A stretch of 64,000 nt of DNA from Paragonimus westermani (GCA_008508345.1 QNGE01002379.1:34204-98203); one strand, 5' to 3'; positions 22,286 through 33,751 are shown, counted from the stretch's first letter. Translations and numbers: made by a program. The notes: generated by a model not told the origin, from the letters alone.

Positions 22286-22879
22286 GCTGGCAGTGATCCC
22301 AGAGTTAGCGTAAAAGGCTCACCTGCTCACGTGGTAGGGCAATGGGTATGTTTCTGCTGCCACCTGGGCACTTATTTCTTACATTCTTTATGTCGTTGTA
22401 TGGTGCTTCGCATGAGTGACTTTTTGAAGGATGCACACTCCTGTTTCTCGGTGTGTCCTGCTCAATTCTGTTTGAGTGTCATTTCGAATTATTATATTTT
22501 GCGAGCCCTAGTCGCCTGATTTTGTAGTCATGAGTCCGAAAGGAGGTTGCGGTGCACTAGCGTTAGCACTGATTACGTTTGCTGATCGATAAGATTGCCA
22601 TACCAGTCGACAGTGGTTTCAATCACATATCAGTCCGTATCGGTTCTTCCTGACAACAATGAACTGGGGCTTTGTCTTGTAGTACTGGAATCTCTGAAGC
22701 TCACAAGCACATGGAACTGGACATCACTATCACTCTCTACATGTATTGTGAATATGAAGACTGAACTGAATAAGAAACTAGTGCCACGGATGCTTAACCT
22801 CAATTGGGCTGTATAGATAATTGAATGTTGCGTATGTTGATTTTGCTAAGACACCCCATCGAGTATAATACATCGTGTT
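22286..22879. other. Unassigned flank of Gypsy copy 2
   Basis: Right-hand host flank of copy 2, starting gctggcag. Short frames at 22331-22519 and 22595-22816 show no domain. It may include 5' sequence of the CR1-like relic that becomes readable at 22880. Confidence 0.3.
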
Positions 22880-23960
22880 ATTTGATGGGTTACGCATCCT
22901 TGACGTTCATGTCAGTCGGCTTCGATGGGTGCACTCCTGTCTAACCTATCGTCGTTACCACTTCCGGGTCAACTGCTGCTTTTCTAGCTTTCAATTGTCT
23001 ACAGTGTCCTCCAGGGCCCCATTTTTGAAACTCTTCGTTCTCTTCCATATAAACAATATAACTTCCCCACCTTCTTCCCTCCATGTCGCTATCCACGGAT
23101 GTTGCCAAACTTTGGTGTAACGCAGGAACTCCTGAAGATTCTTCCATTCTGCGAAGCGATTTAAACACTACTCGCTTGGTGCCAGACTAACCTTATTGAT
23201 TTCAACGTCGAGTTATGCGAGACAGTGCACATTCAGCACACTTCTGGCAATACTTATTACTTCAATCGTATTGCTCTTCGTTATTGTCCACTGAGGAAAA
23301 CTTAATAACATTGGTTTCCAATACTCCCTCTAGCTCATCGAGCCGAAGCTAATGCTGAGAAGGCCAGCAGAACTTTAGCACTTCTCAAGCTGCTTTTTGT
23401 CAAGCTCCACCCCGCTTGTTTTAAATTTCTCTACAGCATTTTCGTTCGACCTCATCTTGAAAATGGTCCTGCCATCTGGCCTCCGTATCTGCAGAAGGAT
23501 AAGCCCCACTTGAGACTGTCCAACGGAGGAATACGGAGGTCGTTATAGGAGAGTAAATGAAGTCCTATGAAATTAGTATTTACTCGTCCCATTTAGGAAG
23601 GATTCGCTGCCTATTTCCCCAATCCTTTAGTCCCCCAATCAAGCTTGTGGAGCTCCACTTAGCACCTCTGCGAGTTTTGCCTCGAGAGTTCATGTTCTCA
23701 GACTGAAGCTTCAACGTCTTCGATTGGAATGTCGTAGCTTTTTCTCATTACGTGTATGTGAAGTTTGGAACTATGTTTAATAGTACTGTCCCTGTAGATC
23801 CCCTGTGTGTTTCCCAATTCCGTCTGGGTTGATTTTTCCCTTCTTAGTTCGATTTCAGGCTTATCACCCCCGGCTTCTTAAAATAGGGAACACTCAAAAG
23901 CCCTACTTCCGTCACCAACCCATTGAACTGCATGCGAAAAAAACAATCGGACGATATACA
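22880..23960 (+). pseudogene. CR1-like non-LTR retrotransposon relic (RT and C-terminal part)
   Basis: Degraded plus-strand fragment. Blocks recognisable across frames are HFRVNCCFSSF (the strand before the QG motif), SVLQGPIF (normally GVPQGSVLGP), FHINNITS, the wreck of the YADD box (STDVAKLWCN), then DFNVEL/HIQHT, and a good C-terminal block AEKASRTLALLKLLFVKLHP followed by FKFLYSIFVRPHLENGPAIWPPYLQKD near 23360-23500. The latter matches the thumb/C-terminal region of CR1/jockey-type RTs (LYxxxVRPxLExxxxxWxPxLxKD). Many stops and shifts. It is a different copy from the element at 40-44 kb. Confidence 0.66.
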
Positions 23961-24685
23961 TCATGCGAAATTAATAGCCTCGGTCCTGATGATTACGGCT
24001 GGGGCCAGCCATCCTTGGCCTAGTCTGGTTCATTCCCTACTAGCTCATATCCGATCAACCTTTTATCGGAACGATAATTTCAAGAAGCCGCATGTGGAGG
24101 AGAGCTAATGCTCACAATTCTTAGCGAGCTTCCTTTCGAATGTCCTGTCTTAAGGGTGTCGAAACAATCGTTAGGAAACGATTTGACGTTCATTGTGTGC
24201 AGTGTAAAATACAGAATCACGCTGCATGATTGTGCTGCACGCGTCACGCCAGTGTCGGTCGAAACCATGCGATGCAAGGATAAATGACGTACCAAACTGA
24301 AGTAGCTGACGATAAAGAACATTTAAAGAAACACAGCGGATAAGCGCACTCACATTACTGTTGCCTTCGCGATGTTTTTCGTGTTTGTTTTATTATACTG
24401 TTTTCCTTATGTTACTACCGTTTCAATATACGCCTCGGCGAACACACCTTGTGCCCGGATCGAGTAGTGATCGACATTTAGAACGTCAGAAGTTCCAGAT
24501 TTGGCTTACTCTAGCTGTTAATGGGAACCTCTGCAGCCAAATACTGGGAAGGTGAAGAACTCCATTAAGATGTCGTTTTGGATGAGTCATAGTAAGCAGA
24601 TTTAAGGTGGTCGATTGATATGGTTGTGCGTTTGCCTCGACGATCGATGATATGCATTCAGTCCTTTCTTTGAACCACCTTAAAG
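23961..24685. other. No feature recognised
   Basis: Short frames only (23923-24108, 24080-24353, 24361-24555), without motifs. The sequence just before 24686 is the insertion target of the LTR element that follows. Confidence 0.3.
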
Positions 24686-24690
24686 GTCGC
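24686..24690. repeat. Target-site duplication GTCGC, left copy
   Basis: GTCGC directly precedes the left LTR and recurs directly after the right LTR at 27564-27568. A perfect 5-bp duplication is the integrase footprint usual for Gypsy elements. Confidence 0.9.
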
Positions 24691-25098
24691 TGTTGGGAAA
24701 AGCACTTTTTCCCAAAAAAACCTGCTATATTTCCCAAGGGAAATAGATGCTTCGATTTTGAGAACTAGAATGCCCGCCATCGTTCTGGAAGATTCGAGTT
24801 CGCGCGCTTGCTTCTGATTTGCCCGTTCAGTGTCCTAGAATCAAGGCCACCGAAAACCTATAAATACAGCCGTTTTGAGCCACTGTTTTGCCTTCGGGCT
24901 AAGCAGCAAATAAAGCTCGTTTGAAGGCCGACTTTTTCCTTTCTTGTTGGGGGGTTCTAAGTTGCGAGAGTTGGTTCCGACTACTTGCGTTCCGATTATT
25001 CGTATCGTTTGCGATATCGTTGCGTTTCATTCGTGATCGTGATACTGCTCGCGGTCTTCCTGTCCGTTCTTGCCTTCCTCTCTCAGGGGGTCGTAACA
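24691..25098 (+). repeat. 5' LTR of the 24.7-kb element
   Basis: 408 bp, starting TGTTGGG and ending GTAACA. It includes an inverted-repeat-rich start (ttcccaa...ttgggaa type), a TATA-like box (cctataaatacag near 24858) and an AATAAA-type signal (gcaaataaagctcg near 24907), the usual order of promoter and polyadenylation signals in an LTR. Confidence 0.93.
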
Positions 25099-25100
25099 GT

Positions 25101-25114
25101 TGGCGACGGTGTCA
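25101..25114 (+). promoter_or_regulatory. Likely tRNA primer-binding site
   Basis: TGGCGACGGTGTCA lies two bases after the LTR. It resembles the TGGCGACCG... sites that pair with the 3' end of tRNA-Arg in Drosophila mdg1/412-type elements. The tRNA identity is an inference. The position and the TGG start fit minus-strand priming. Confidence 0.6.
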
Positions 25115-25124
25115 TTTCTGATCA

Positions 25125-27140
25125 ATGGCGTTGGACGTTGATGACGTTAAGCTGCTGTTGCAGCAACAGATGAAGCTTATGGAGATGCTTGCCCAACGGT
25201 TGTCCAATACAAGTATGGGCCAACCCGCACAATCTGGTGGTGCGCAATCTGTGGACAGTTTGGCCATGGGTATCTCCGAATTCGTCTACGACCCGCATGC
25301 GAACGTGACATTCGATTCTTGGTTCCGTCGGTACGATGACCTGTTTCGTATCGAATTTGCCAACCAGGACGATTCGTGGAAGGTCCGGCTTCTTCTCCGC
25401 AAACTTGGCCCTGCGGAGCACGAACGGTACGCCAATTTCATTTTGCCCAAGAGCCCATGCGATATCAATTTCAATGAGACGGTCAGTATTCTGTCGCAGA
25501 TATTCGGTGACCAGTCATCTCTATTCAACTTGCGGTACCACTGCCTCAAGCTGACCAAACGGGACTCGGATGATCTTGTCACCTATGCTGGCATCGTAAA
25601 TCGCGAATGCGAGAAGTTCAAGCTATCCTCCCTCACGGAGGATCAATTCAAATGCCTCATCTTTGTCTGCGGCCTACAGTCCCCCAATGATGCTGACCTC
25701 CGTACACGCCTGCTCAATCGGATCCAACAAGACGAGTCAGTTACCCTTCAGGATCTCACCACTGAAGGTCATCGACTGCTGAACCTGAAACACGACTCTG
25801 CCTTGGTCCAGAATCCTGCTCAGTCCACAACCTCTGTCAACACAGTTTCATATCCAAGGCAAAAGCAACAACTTTCCCACACGAGCCGCCCAAGGAACCC
25901 TCCCTCCAAGAAGTCGCCGCCCTCTCCATGCTGGCACTGCGGCGCATGGCACTACACGCGTTACTGCCCCTTCAAGCAACACCGCTGTCAGCGTTGCAAA
26001 AAGGTGGGCCACAAAGACGGGTATTGTCAATCACGTACTCCGGGCAGTCAACGCACAACTAAGAAGCGGCCACGCCCACCTCACTCCAAACCAAGTACGA
26101 GGTCCAACAGCTTACTTACCTCTTTCAAAGTCGATGTCGTTTCACGCAGGAAGTTTGTGTCCGTACTGATCAACGGACACCCAGCTCGTCTGCAGCTCGA
26201 CACTGCATCCGATATTACAATCATTTCCAATCGCCTGTGGAAAGCAATTGGCCGCCCGCCAGTCCAGCTGACATCCCTTTCCGCCACCAGTGCCTGTGGT
26301 GGTACAGTGCAATTAACCGGGCAATTGCATTGTCGTGTCAGTTTCAAGAACAAGACCATTGATGGAGTTTGTTACCTCTCCGATGCAAATCTCAATCTAC
26401 TTGGTCTCGACTGGCTTGAACAACTCGGCCTGACAGAATTATCAATCACACATATTTGCAATCGACTGCAGTCCTCTACAGCGAAGCCACCGTACCACCC
26501 ACAATCGAACGGTCAAGCCGAGCGCTTCGCCGACACATTCAAGAGAGCTCGTATGAAATCCCGCGGGGAGGGACCGACCAAAGAAGTGCTGCAAAGGTCC
26601 TTGCTCACTTACAGAACCGTCCCGAATCCGGCGATTCCCGGTGGACTTTCACCCGCCGAAGCTCTCATGGGCCGCAAGCTGAGGACCACATTCGACGCCA
26701 TGCTGCCAGTAGAAAAACCTCCCGAAGATAAGAAGCTGCTACCCCGACGTAGATTTGCCGTCGGTGATCTAGTTTACGCAAGAGATTATCGGCCAGGTCA
26801 CTCCCACTGGATAGCAGCGACGGTCAAGCATCAGAGCGGCTCGGTCCTCTACGACGTCAACGTCGGTGGCGACATATGGGTGCGCCACGCTAACCAACTT
26901 CGCCCACGCTATTCCGCAAACGCTGGGCGAGCAGAGAACCAAATGCCACTGGACTTACTTCTCGACACTTTCGAGATCAAGCGCCCAACACAGCAAAATC
27001 CCGCGACCGTTACCCCAGCGACCTCAACGCCGAGACCGAACAGGGAGCTGATTGCCTTGCAACCAAGACGATGGACTGACCGAAAACGCAAGCCCACTTT
27101 TCCAATGCAGCTCGACCCACGAAAACTGCGGTACCAATAA
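25125..27140 (+). CDS. Gag-protease-integrase(C-terminal) fusion ORF, RT deleted in frame
   Basis: An intact 671-codon ORF starting at the first ATG, 24 bp after the primer site. Residues 1-240 form gag (Gln/Leu-rich start, then a capsid-like domain). Two zinc knuckles follow: C269-x2-C-x3-H-x4-C (CWHCGAWHYTRYC) and a classic C288-x2-C-x4-H-x4-C (CQRCKKVGHKDGYC), which bind element RNA. Protease has its active aspartate in LQLDTASDITIIS (D359) and ends near GLDWLEQLGL. At about residue 450 the reading jumps to integrase: PYHPQSNGQAERF keeps the glutamate of the DDE triad. Then come GLSPAEALMGRKLR and a C-terminal module (GDLVYARDY, LYDVNVGGDIWVRHANQLR). The whole RT and RNase H and the first two integrase aspartates are missing, yet the frame is open. 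The protein could still form particles but would depend on a full-length relative for reverse transcription. Confidence 0.88.
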   Translation: MALDVDDVKLLLQQQMKLMEMLAQRLSNTSMGQPAQSGGAQSVDSLAMGISEFVYDPHANVTFDSWFRRYDDLFRIEFANQDDSWKVRLLLRKLGPAEHERYANFILPKSPCDINFNETVSILSQIFGDQSSLFNLRYHCLKLTKRDSDDLVTYAGIVNRECEKFKLSSLTEDQFKCLIFVCGLQSPNDADLRTRLLNRIQQDESVTLQDLTTEGHRLLNLKHDSALVQNPAQSTTSVNTVSYPRQKQQLSHTSRPRNPPSKKSPPSPCWHCGAWHYTRYCPFKQHRCQRCKKVGHKDGYCQSRTPGSQRTTKKRPRPPHSKPSTRSNSLLTSFKVDVVSRRKFVSVLINGHPARLQLDTASDITIISNRLWKAIGRPPVQLTSLSATSACGGTVQLTGQLHCRVSFKNKTIDGVCYLSDANLNLLGLDWLEQLGLTELSITHICNRLQSSTAKPPYHPQSNGQAERFADTFKRARMKSRGEGPTKEVLQRSLLTYRTVPNPAIPGGLSPAEALMGRKLRTTFDAMLPVEKPPEDKKLLPRRRFAVGDLVYARDYRPGHSHWIAATVKHQSGSVLYDVNVGGDIWVRHANQLRPRYSANAGRAENQMPLDLLLDTFEIKRPTQQNPATVTPATSTPRPNRELIALQPRRWTDRKRKPTFPMQLDPRKLRYQ

Positions 27141-27155
27141 GTCTCAACAGGTAGG

Positions 27156-27563
27156 TGTTGGGAAAAGCACTTTTTCCCAAAAAAACCTGCTATATTTCCC
27201 AAGGGAAATAGATGCTTCGATTTTGAGAACTAGAATGCCCGCCATCGTTCTGGAAGATTCGAGTTCGCGCGCTTGCTTCTGATTTGCCCGTTCAGTGTCC
27301 TAGAATCAAGGCCACCGAAAACCTATAAATACAGCCGTTTTGAGCCACTGTTTTGCCTTCGGGCTAAGCAGCAAATAAAGCTCGTTTGAAGGCCGACTTT
27401 TTCCTTTCTTGTTGGGGGGTTCTAAGTTGCGAGAGTTGGTTCCGACTACTTGCGTTCCGATTATTCGTATCGTTTGCGATATCGTTGCGTTTCATTCGTG
27501 ATCGAGGTACTGCTCGCGGCCTTCCTGCCCGTTCTTGCCTTCCTCTCTCAGGGGGTCGTAACA
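27156..27563 (+). repeat. 3' LTR of the 24.7-kb element
   Basis: 408 bp, about 99% identical to the left LTR by eye. It is preceded by a weak purine stretch (acaggtagg) where the polypurine tract is expected. Confidence 0.93.
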
Positions 27564-27568
27564 GTCGC
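27564..27568. repeat. Target-site duplication GTCGC, right copy
   Basis: Direct repeat of 24686-24690, immediately after the right LTR. Confidence 0.9.
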
Positions 27569-27789
27569 TTCACAAAGATGTTCGAGGAGAGGTCGCGGAC
27601 CATCCGCGCGTGCGAAAGTGTGTATATCGGTGAACAATTTGTTCAGTTTGAATCAAATAAAGAAACCAAGCGAACGCTGAGAACATTTCGCAGCAGCTGT
27701 GGAAGATGTGGAGTGGTATGTTAGGAGAGAATTAGATTTCTCTCAAATCGAAAAACTTCATGATCAAGCGGTGCTCGATTCCACCGGGC

Positions 27790-29640
27790 CCTGAATAAGA
27801 TAACAACCATCGGAAACTGAAACGCAAGCTGATCAAGATGCTTGTGCACGCACCTTGAGTACCGCTTGGGCGAACAGTTACAAGAGATTAAACGAGCCTT
27901 TTTATCTGGAAATAACAGGATGCCATTTTCCCTGATGTGTGGTTGTACTGGCCATCGGGTCAGTGTGAATATGACCGTATGTGAAGATGGTGATCCACTT
28001 ATTGCCAGCCAGTTGCGTCGACTTGACAGGTGGGCTGAACATTCTGAAGGACGATTTAGCTGGCCTCAACCAGACCATGCAGACGACGGGACCCGAATCT
28101 TCAGTTATTGCGTTCCAGATGGCTCTTCGTCGGAAGTAGAAGTCGCCATGGAGTTTAAGTCACAAAGGTGCAACAAGGCTGCTGGACCAGACCGCTTCTT
28201 TTCAAGGACGGTGGGGAGAGGCTGATATCAGAACTGACATTGACAGTAATGCCCGCTTTCAAACAAGGGACCCGGAGTCTGTGCGACAACCACAGAGGTA
28301 TCAGTTCAGTGTCTGTTGCATCCAAGTTACTCTTTGGCCTTATGTTACTTCGGCTCACCATATCCACAGAAAGTCAGGTACATGAAGAACAAAGAGGACT
28401 CCGGTCCGGTCAGGTGCGTTTATCACATTTTCACCTTGCGGCGTATCTTGAAGTATCGGCACTCTTATAGACAGCCGACGGTCGTGGTCTTTTTGGACCT
28501 AAACGCTACTTTCCATTCGGTTGCTCGTAACGTTCTCTGATACTGTTTTTCGCAAGGAAGTACTAGGACAATACGTGAATCTGTTCAGATCACTGTGCTC
28601 ACTCTGTAGACAGGGTGAGGGTTTATAAACTGTCTCGGACGTTCATCCTTTCTAGTGATGTTCTTCAAGTGTCCGATCTCCCTCTTCCTGATCGATTTTA
28701 TTATAGATGACATTCTAAAAGGTTTGCTTGATGAATCCAGTGAGCTTGGCGCTGAGCTTCCTCCTGGCGCTAGGTTGACGGACATGAAGTATGCGGATGA
28801 AATTGCCACACTTAGCCCCTCTGGCGAAGACGTGCAGACGATGCTGAACAAGGTGAGTGACCGGGCTGGTTTGTGTGGAATATGTTTCACACCTTCAACG
28901 TGTCTCTTCAAGATTAGAGCATTTCCACTCATGCCTACTTCATTGTAGGCAGTCCATTCGAGACTGTGGACACCTTCACATACTTGGGTAGCAATATTTC
29001 GTTGCCTTATAATATCGCTGATGAGATGTCAGCGAGGATGAAGGAACAGGTTGCCCTTGCCAACCTGTGGCGTCCAGAAGACGTTTGGTTGTTGCTGGAA
29101 GGAAGGGTATATGATGCATGTGTGCGTTCTGTTTTGCTCCATGGTTTGGAAACGACCTGTTCTCAACGATGCTGTTAAAAGACTTGCTGTGTTTGGCCAT
29201 AGGTTTCTCTGCCAATTATCTGCCCACCCCCACCAAATGGACTGATCGCAACACGACCGTTCGCTGGCACCTATTACGGAATGCACGGGGTGCACGATCA
29301 GTTGATCAACTAGTCGCGTTCCACAATCTACGATGGTTGGGTCACATACTCCTCAAATCAGATGGTCGTTCACCGTACTGAACTTTCTATACTGAGACCA
29401 CCAACAGCTGGTTCACACCCCGTGGTGGTCAAACAACAGCGTGGTCACGAAATTTGAAAACCCCGACTACTCCACTGAGCAATGTGGGTAGATGTCGTCC
29501 GCTTGCCTGGGGTCCTCGTAATCACTCAAATCGCAGGTTAGGAACGCTATCCGTGTCGTAATTGAATCCACACAGTTTCTGGTTCTTCCACCTGGTCGTC
29601 TTTTATTACCATTTTTATTGTTATTATTACCTTATAACCT
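27790..29640 (+). pseudogene. RTE-like non-LTR retrotransposon relic
   Basis: Plus-strand reverse-transcriptase pseudogene, more complete than its mirror copy at 16082-17329. From the N-side: QLRRLDRWAEHSEGRFSW (28005-28060), the RT entry block CNKAAGPDRFF, CDNHRGISSVSVASKLL, YHIFTLRRILKYRHSYR, VVVFLDLNATFHSV (normally AFDSV), then CPISLFLIDFIIDDIL and the catalytic box changed to YADE, the thumb FTYLGSNIS, and the C-terminal RWHLLRNARG and LRWLGHIL blocks. It ends at an ATT-rich tail near 29640. No endonuclease domain is readable upstream; the part before 27790 is unrecognisable or was separated by the LTR element. Multiple stops and shifts make it dead. This organisation is that of RTE-clade elements common in flatworms. 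Confidence 0.8.
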
Positions 29641-29761
29641 TTTCAGCAATAATTCTCCATTTAGGATATTCCACTTCGCTGGTGATGTGAGCGGCGGTCC
29701 GAGACACTGTACCTTCTGGTCAGGCTCATGGCTGTTTGTGATGGTAATGTACATTAATAAG

Positions 29762-31143
29762 GTCCTGCGATTTTGTCAGTGCCCGTCGAAGGTAAGCAAC
29801 GCATCTGAATGACTAACTGTTTGGCGAAAGAAGCGTCGTACTTAAAGTGGTCTGTGAAGGTGGCCATAAAGAAGTTAGGTGCTGGGAACATGACTGAGGG
29901 CCGCATAGATATGTAATAAAGCCATTTAACGGAGCTTCTGTTCAACGAACAAAATTGACCGCACTGTGCGCTGTTTCCAATTGTTAGTGGAAACACCCAA
30001 CCATTCTGTTCTCAGCTGGACGATAGGCTGCATTGCCGGGACGGTGATGTCGTAAGGTATGCAACGTTTCCCCGAAGCAACTGCTTTCCAGTTGTGGACC
30101 ACGATCGGATCAACCGCGCGGTGCAACCCAGCATTCGAGGAAAAATCGCAGTAACATTGGCTATCGGAACGGCTTTGGGCCTTCGCGCGAAACGATAGAT
30201 CATCGTGGGGAGGTAGGACGTGCCGTTAGATTGATGCAGAGGACGGACGATATAGACGCATACGTACTACAGACGAGAGGAAACGGAAAGAGCGGTTTAT
30301 CAGGGCCGGTACTTGACGATGAACTTTGGCTTGTTAACAGACCAGTCAAGCGCGCTTCCCTACTCTGGCTTCTTTGCACATTGGGCAAAACGTACCTGTC
30401 GGAAATGAGCCTGGTCACGATCTGGTTGCCAAAATGAGCGATACTGTGTAATGCCTTGCATACAGGTCGTCGGTAAACGGTCAAAACCACCGGACGCGGA
30501 TGTCCAGTGTTAATTTCGCCAGGCATCGTGCCAGTAGATGTTGGCGCGGGTTGATCCGTAAGAGAGAGCGGATTGCTGGCAGGAAGTGGGGAAATCAGTA
30601 CTCGAACGTTGTGCGTTGGTCATTCCAAACGAATCGATGTACTAACATTTGCTTATTACTAACATTTGGTTATAATTCACGTTTGCTTATTCGTATCACT
30701 CATCATTATCTTTTATACATTACGGCCACAGTGCCGTCCTTCTCAGAAGAGTAAAGCCTTACTCTAAGTGCCTTTGTCTTCTAACGACTCAACATGTCAT
30801 TTACTGAATACCGTTTTTCTGATTCATCACACTCGATTGTGTCGTTACTGACCAGTGCTGATAATCAAGGTAGAGCAGCAGTCATAACGTTGTCGCTCCC
30901 GGAATTATGGCGTATATCCGTCGAAAACTGAGATGGGAAGTCCAAATGTCGAACTTGGCTTGGCAAGTGTTTACCAGGTTTGCCGTGAAAAGTGAAACTG
31001 CTGCATTGTGGTAGTTTGAAATCACAAACTTGTTTCCTTCTTAGAGGTATCTGAGGTGACGGGCGGCCGAGAAGATAGACAACACCTTAGGAAGGAACGT
31101 ACTATACCTGCATATGGTCGAAGAGTGGTTTCCAGCTCCATCG
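29762..31143 (-). pseudogene. pol: Mirror copy of the old Gypsy relic (RNase H end and integrase)
   Basis: Exact reverse-complement counterpart of 14579-15960, with the same broken RNase H and integrase blocks read on the minus strand (for example LHSIAHFG in the integrase zinc region near 30425-30460). On the plus strand its end at 31143 abuts the 5' LTR of Gypsy copy 3. The RT half of the relic, expected beyond copy 3, is absent: 36262 onwards is unrelated to 8556-9460. Confidence 0.72.
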
Positions 31144-31435
31144 TGTAGCGACCTCTTAGAATGGCTTAGCTTTTGTTGGTATCGTTTTCTGAAATTTGAC
31201 ACTTCCGAACAGGGCATGTTTGTTTAGCCTAATGGTATGTCCTATTTCCGCTCATTGGAATTTCCTCACTTTTCCGTTCCACGTGCTACACGCAGGAAGT
31301 CTGTTGGCTGTACACGTGCTTTTTTCTCGGTCGTGGCAATATACATAGTATTGTGCTGTTTGTTTTCTTCCGAATTATTGCCATTTGGGTGACTCACTGT
31401 GTCTGGGGTGAAACTTTGTGGGAGATTCAACCACA
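31144..31435 (+). repeat. 5' LTR of Gypsy copy 3
   Basis: 292 bp, TGTAGCGACCTC...GATTCAACCACA. I see one substitution relative to the copy 1 5' LTR (near 31236). Confidence 0.92.
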
Positions 31436-31709
31436 AACCAGTGAAACCAACGAAAGTATTACCGCGGAAATTTCGCTCGCTATTTCCATACGGTGATCCA
31501 GCCTACTCTGTCCTCGTAGTTTCGTTTCACCGCATTTGGTGAGTGAGTTCCTTGTTGTAAATTATTATTATATTTTTGACGGTATTGCGTTAATTTTTTT
31601 ACCGATTACGTTGCCATATTGGTGAAATACTAGGTCTGGTTGAATCTTCTCATTCAGTGGCACGTTTTATACTCCTTCTTTTACGCATTACAAACTATCG
31701 GACGTTACC

Positions 31710-32177
31710 ATGTCTAGCGAGGACACCAAGCCCCTGGATTCGCATGCTGTCGGCACAGTCACCTTAACGGTTCCCCAATTTCTGGAGATGGACCCGTTAC
31801 TGTGGTTTGTCTATCTTGAGGTCGAGTTCGTCAACGACCGAATTTTGTCTGATCAGGCGAAGTTCAGCCAGTTAGTGTCTAGGCTCCCGAAGGAAGTCAC
31901 AATGCAACTGCGAGACGCCCACCCTATTGAGCCTACGGAACATCGTTACGACGCTCTTAAGGAGGCCGTAATCAATCGGGTAACCCCGTCTGAGAAGATC
32001 GCCGATCAATTGATCGAGCGTTTTCAGCTATTCCTGCAGAATTTCAATGGTTTCGGAGTTCCTGCCATCCGTATCACATCAGCCGCGGAACAGCTTGTAG
32101 GCTCACATTCAACCGACCTTACAGAAGGTCAGGGCATTATTGGCAGAAATAGCCGCCTTGCACAGGGACTTAGATAA
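31710..32177 (+). pseudogene. gag: Gypsy gag, copy 3
   Basis: A 155-codon frame starting 275 bp after the 5' LTR, as in copy 1. It carries the capsid-like blocks VPQFLEMDPLLWFVYLE and LKEAVINRVTPSEK and ends in TAA. It has one substitution relative to copy 1 (Ile for Thr in AIRITSAAEQ). It may still encode a capsid-like fragment but has no linked nucleocapsid. Confidence 0.7.
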
Positions 32178-32309
32178 GGTGACAGTTGGCCATTTCCGAA
32201 ATGGGTCCCAATGACTTCGTCGTACCAGCAGGTCGCCACGTCGACGTAATTCACAGTCCCGTAAAGGCTTCTGCTAGTATCATGAACGGCACGGTGCTGA
32301 GACTATCAA

Positions 32310-32549
32310 ATGTACAACGCCTTGCTCTTTCCCTTCCCTGCTTCAGGGAAACCGGATCGCCGACGCGTAATGGCGACTGACGTCGCCGGCACATCCACCC
32401 CCAGTCGCCTTATGTTCGTTTTGGACCTCTCCACAGGGGCCGCATTCCTGGTGGACACAGGAGCGCTGGTTAGCGTAATCCCACAGACCCCCCTCCCAAG
32501 CGACACAGTCAGGCGCTCCTCATCCAGTCTTTTGGTCAGCGTTCGCTGA
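32310..32549 (+). pseudogene. pol: Gypsy aspartic protease, copy 3
   Basis: The frame contains AAFLVDTGALVSVIPQ, the retropepsin active-site motif D-T-G followed by the hydrophobic strand. This enzyme cuts the polyprotein. It is closed by a TGA at 32549 and RT lies in another frame, so at least one shift separates them. The upstream stretch contains YNALLFPFPASGK, possibly the worn remnant of a Gypsy nucleocapsid (family form C...PCSF..QGN). Confidence 0.75.
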
Positions 32550-32580
32550 CGTTAGATTTGGGTCTCCGACGAAACTTCCG

Positions 32581-33719
32581 TTGAATTTTCCTTGTTGCTG
32601 CCGTTCTGTTTGCCATAGTCGGCATCGATTTCTCCCGGCATTTCGAACGTTTAGTCGATACGCGCCGCTGGAAGCTAATAGATGCCGTTACACGATTAAG
32701 CATCGACGGCAATCGCACGACTGCCGCAGCCATCAGTCCCTCTACGCAACGCCGGCTGCCTCACAGTCTTTTGCGGAACTTTTTCAACAGTTCTTACAAT
32801 TGATCCGGATATCAAACGCAGTGCCCGCTGTGATCTCCAATGTCACACATCACATTAGAACCGAAGGCCCGCCCGTATTGGCTAGACCCCGCAGGTTGAC
32901 TCCTGAGAAGCTCAAACTCGCTGGGATAGAGTTCGAACACATGCTCGAGCTCGGGGTCATTCGCGCTTCCGATAGTTCTTGAGCCTCACCAGTTCATTTG
33001 GTTCCCAAAAAATCAGGAGACTGGCGTCGTTGCGGTGACTACCGTGGTCTCAATAGAGTTACAGTCACTGATAGGTATCCTATTCCGCACACGCAAAATC
33101 TTACAACCTGTCTCGCGGGCAAAAACATCTTCCGCAGAATCGATTTAGTCCGCACCTATCACCAAATGCCGGTGGCGGCCAAAGATATACCAAAGACCGC
33201 TATGATTACTCCATCTGGTCTTTTCGAGTTCCTGCGAATGCCATTTGGATCGACCAACGCCGCCCAGACGTTTCAACTTTTTATGCACGAAGTCACCCGC
33301 GGTCTGAACTTCGTTTATCCCTACCTCGACGATATCCTGGTAGCTCTCCTGAAGAGAAGCACCTTTCGCACCTACGTGGTTTATTTGAACGGTTGGCCAA
33401 CTACGGCGTTACAGTCAACCCAACAAAGTGCGAACTAGGCAAAACGGTTATTGAGTTTCTAGGTCATGAGATTTCGGTCCAGGGGATTGCCGCCCTTCCT
33501 GCTAAAGTTCAAGCCATCCAGGATTACCCTGAACCTTCTTCCTTTAAGCAACTCCGAAGATTCTGTGGCCTGGTAAACTACTATCGTCGAATTATTCCTC
33601 GTTGCGCACATATAATGCAGCCGATGACCGACCTCCTCCGCGGAGGTGATCGTAAACCTTTAATCACTGATTCAGCGCGTAGGCCTTTGAAGAGCTTAAA
33701 GAGGCTATCTCCAAAATAG
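32581..33719 (+). pseudogene. pol: Gypsy reverse transcriptase, copy 3
   Basis: The frame from 32581 shows the pre-RT block (SFAELFQQF, VTHHIRTEGPPVLARPRRL, EFEHMLELGVIR) and runs into an in-frame TGA at 32980 where the family has Trp (SSWASP...). The same frame continues with [43 protein letters not shown] and the catalytic YLDD box. A single-base loss just after YLDDILVA moves the reading to the frame at 33393-33719: [19 protein letters not shown], then FKQLRRFCGLVNYYRR, the thumb/connection. A further shift precedes RNase H. Confidence 0.85.
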
Positions 33720-33751
33720 CCCTGCTTGCTCATCCTGACTCTAGTGCAGAG

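Larger units (their letters stand above)
24691..27563 (+). mobile_element. Young non-autonomous Gypsy-type LTR element lacking RT and RNase H
   Basis: A 2,873-bp element with 408-bp LTRs (TGTTGGGAAA...GTAACA), a perfect GTCGC target duplication and one uninterrupted ORF. The LTRs differ at only about four positions (in the block around 25038-25070 versus 27503-27535), roughly 1%, so insertion was recent. A primer-binding-like site begins two bases after the left LTR. The ORF contains gag, a zinc-knuckle region, protease and the C-terminal part of integrase. About 2 kb of RT, RNase H and most of integrase are absent. A related solo LTR lies at 52340-52743 and a diverged remnant near 38316. Confidence 0.93.
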
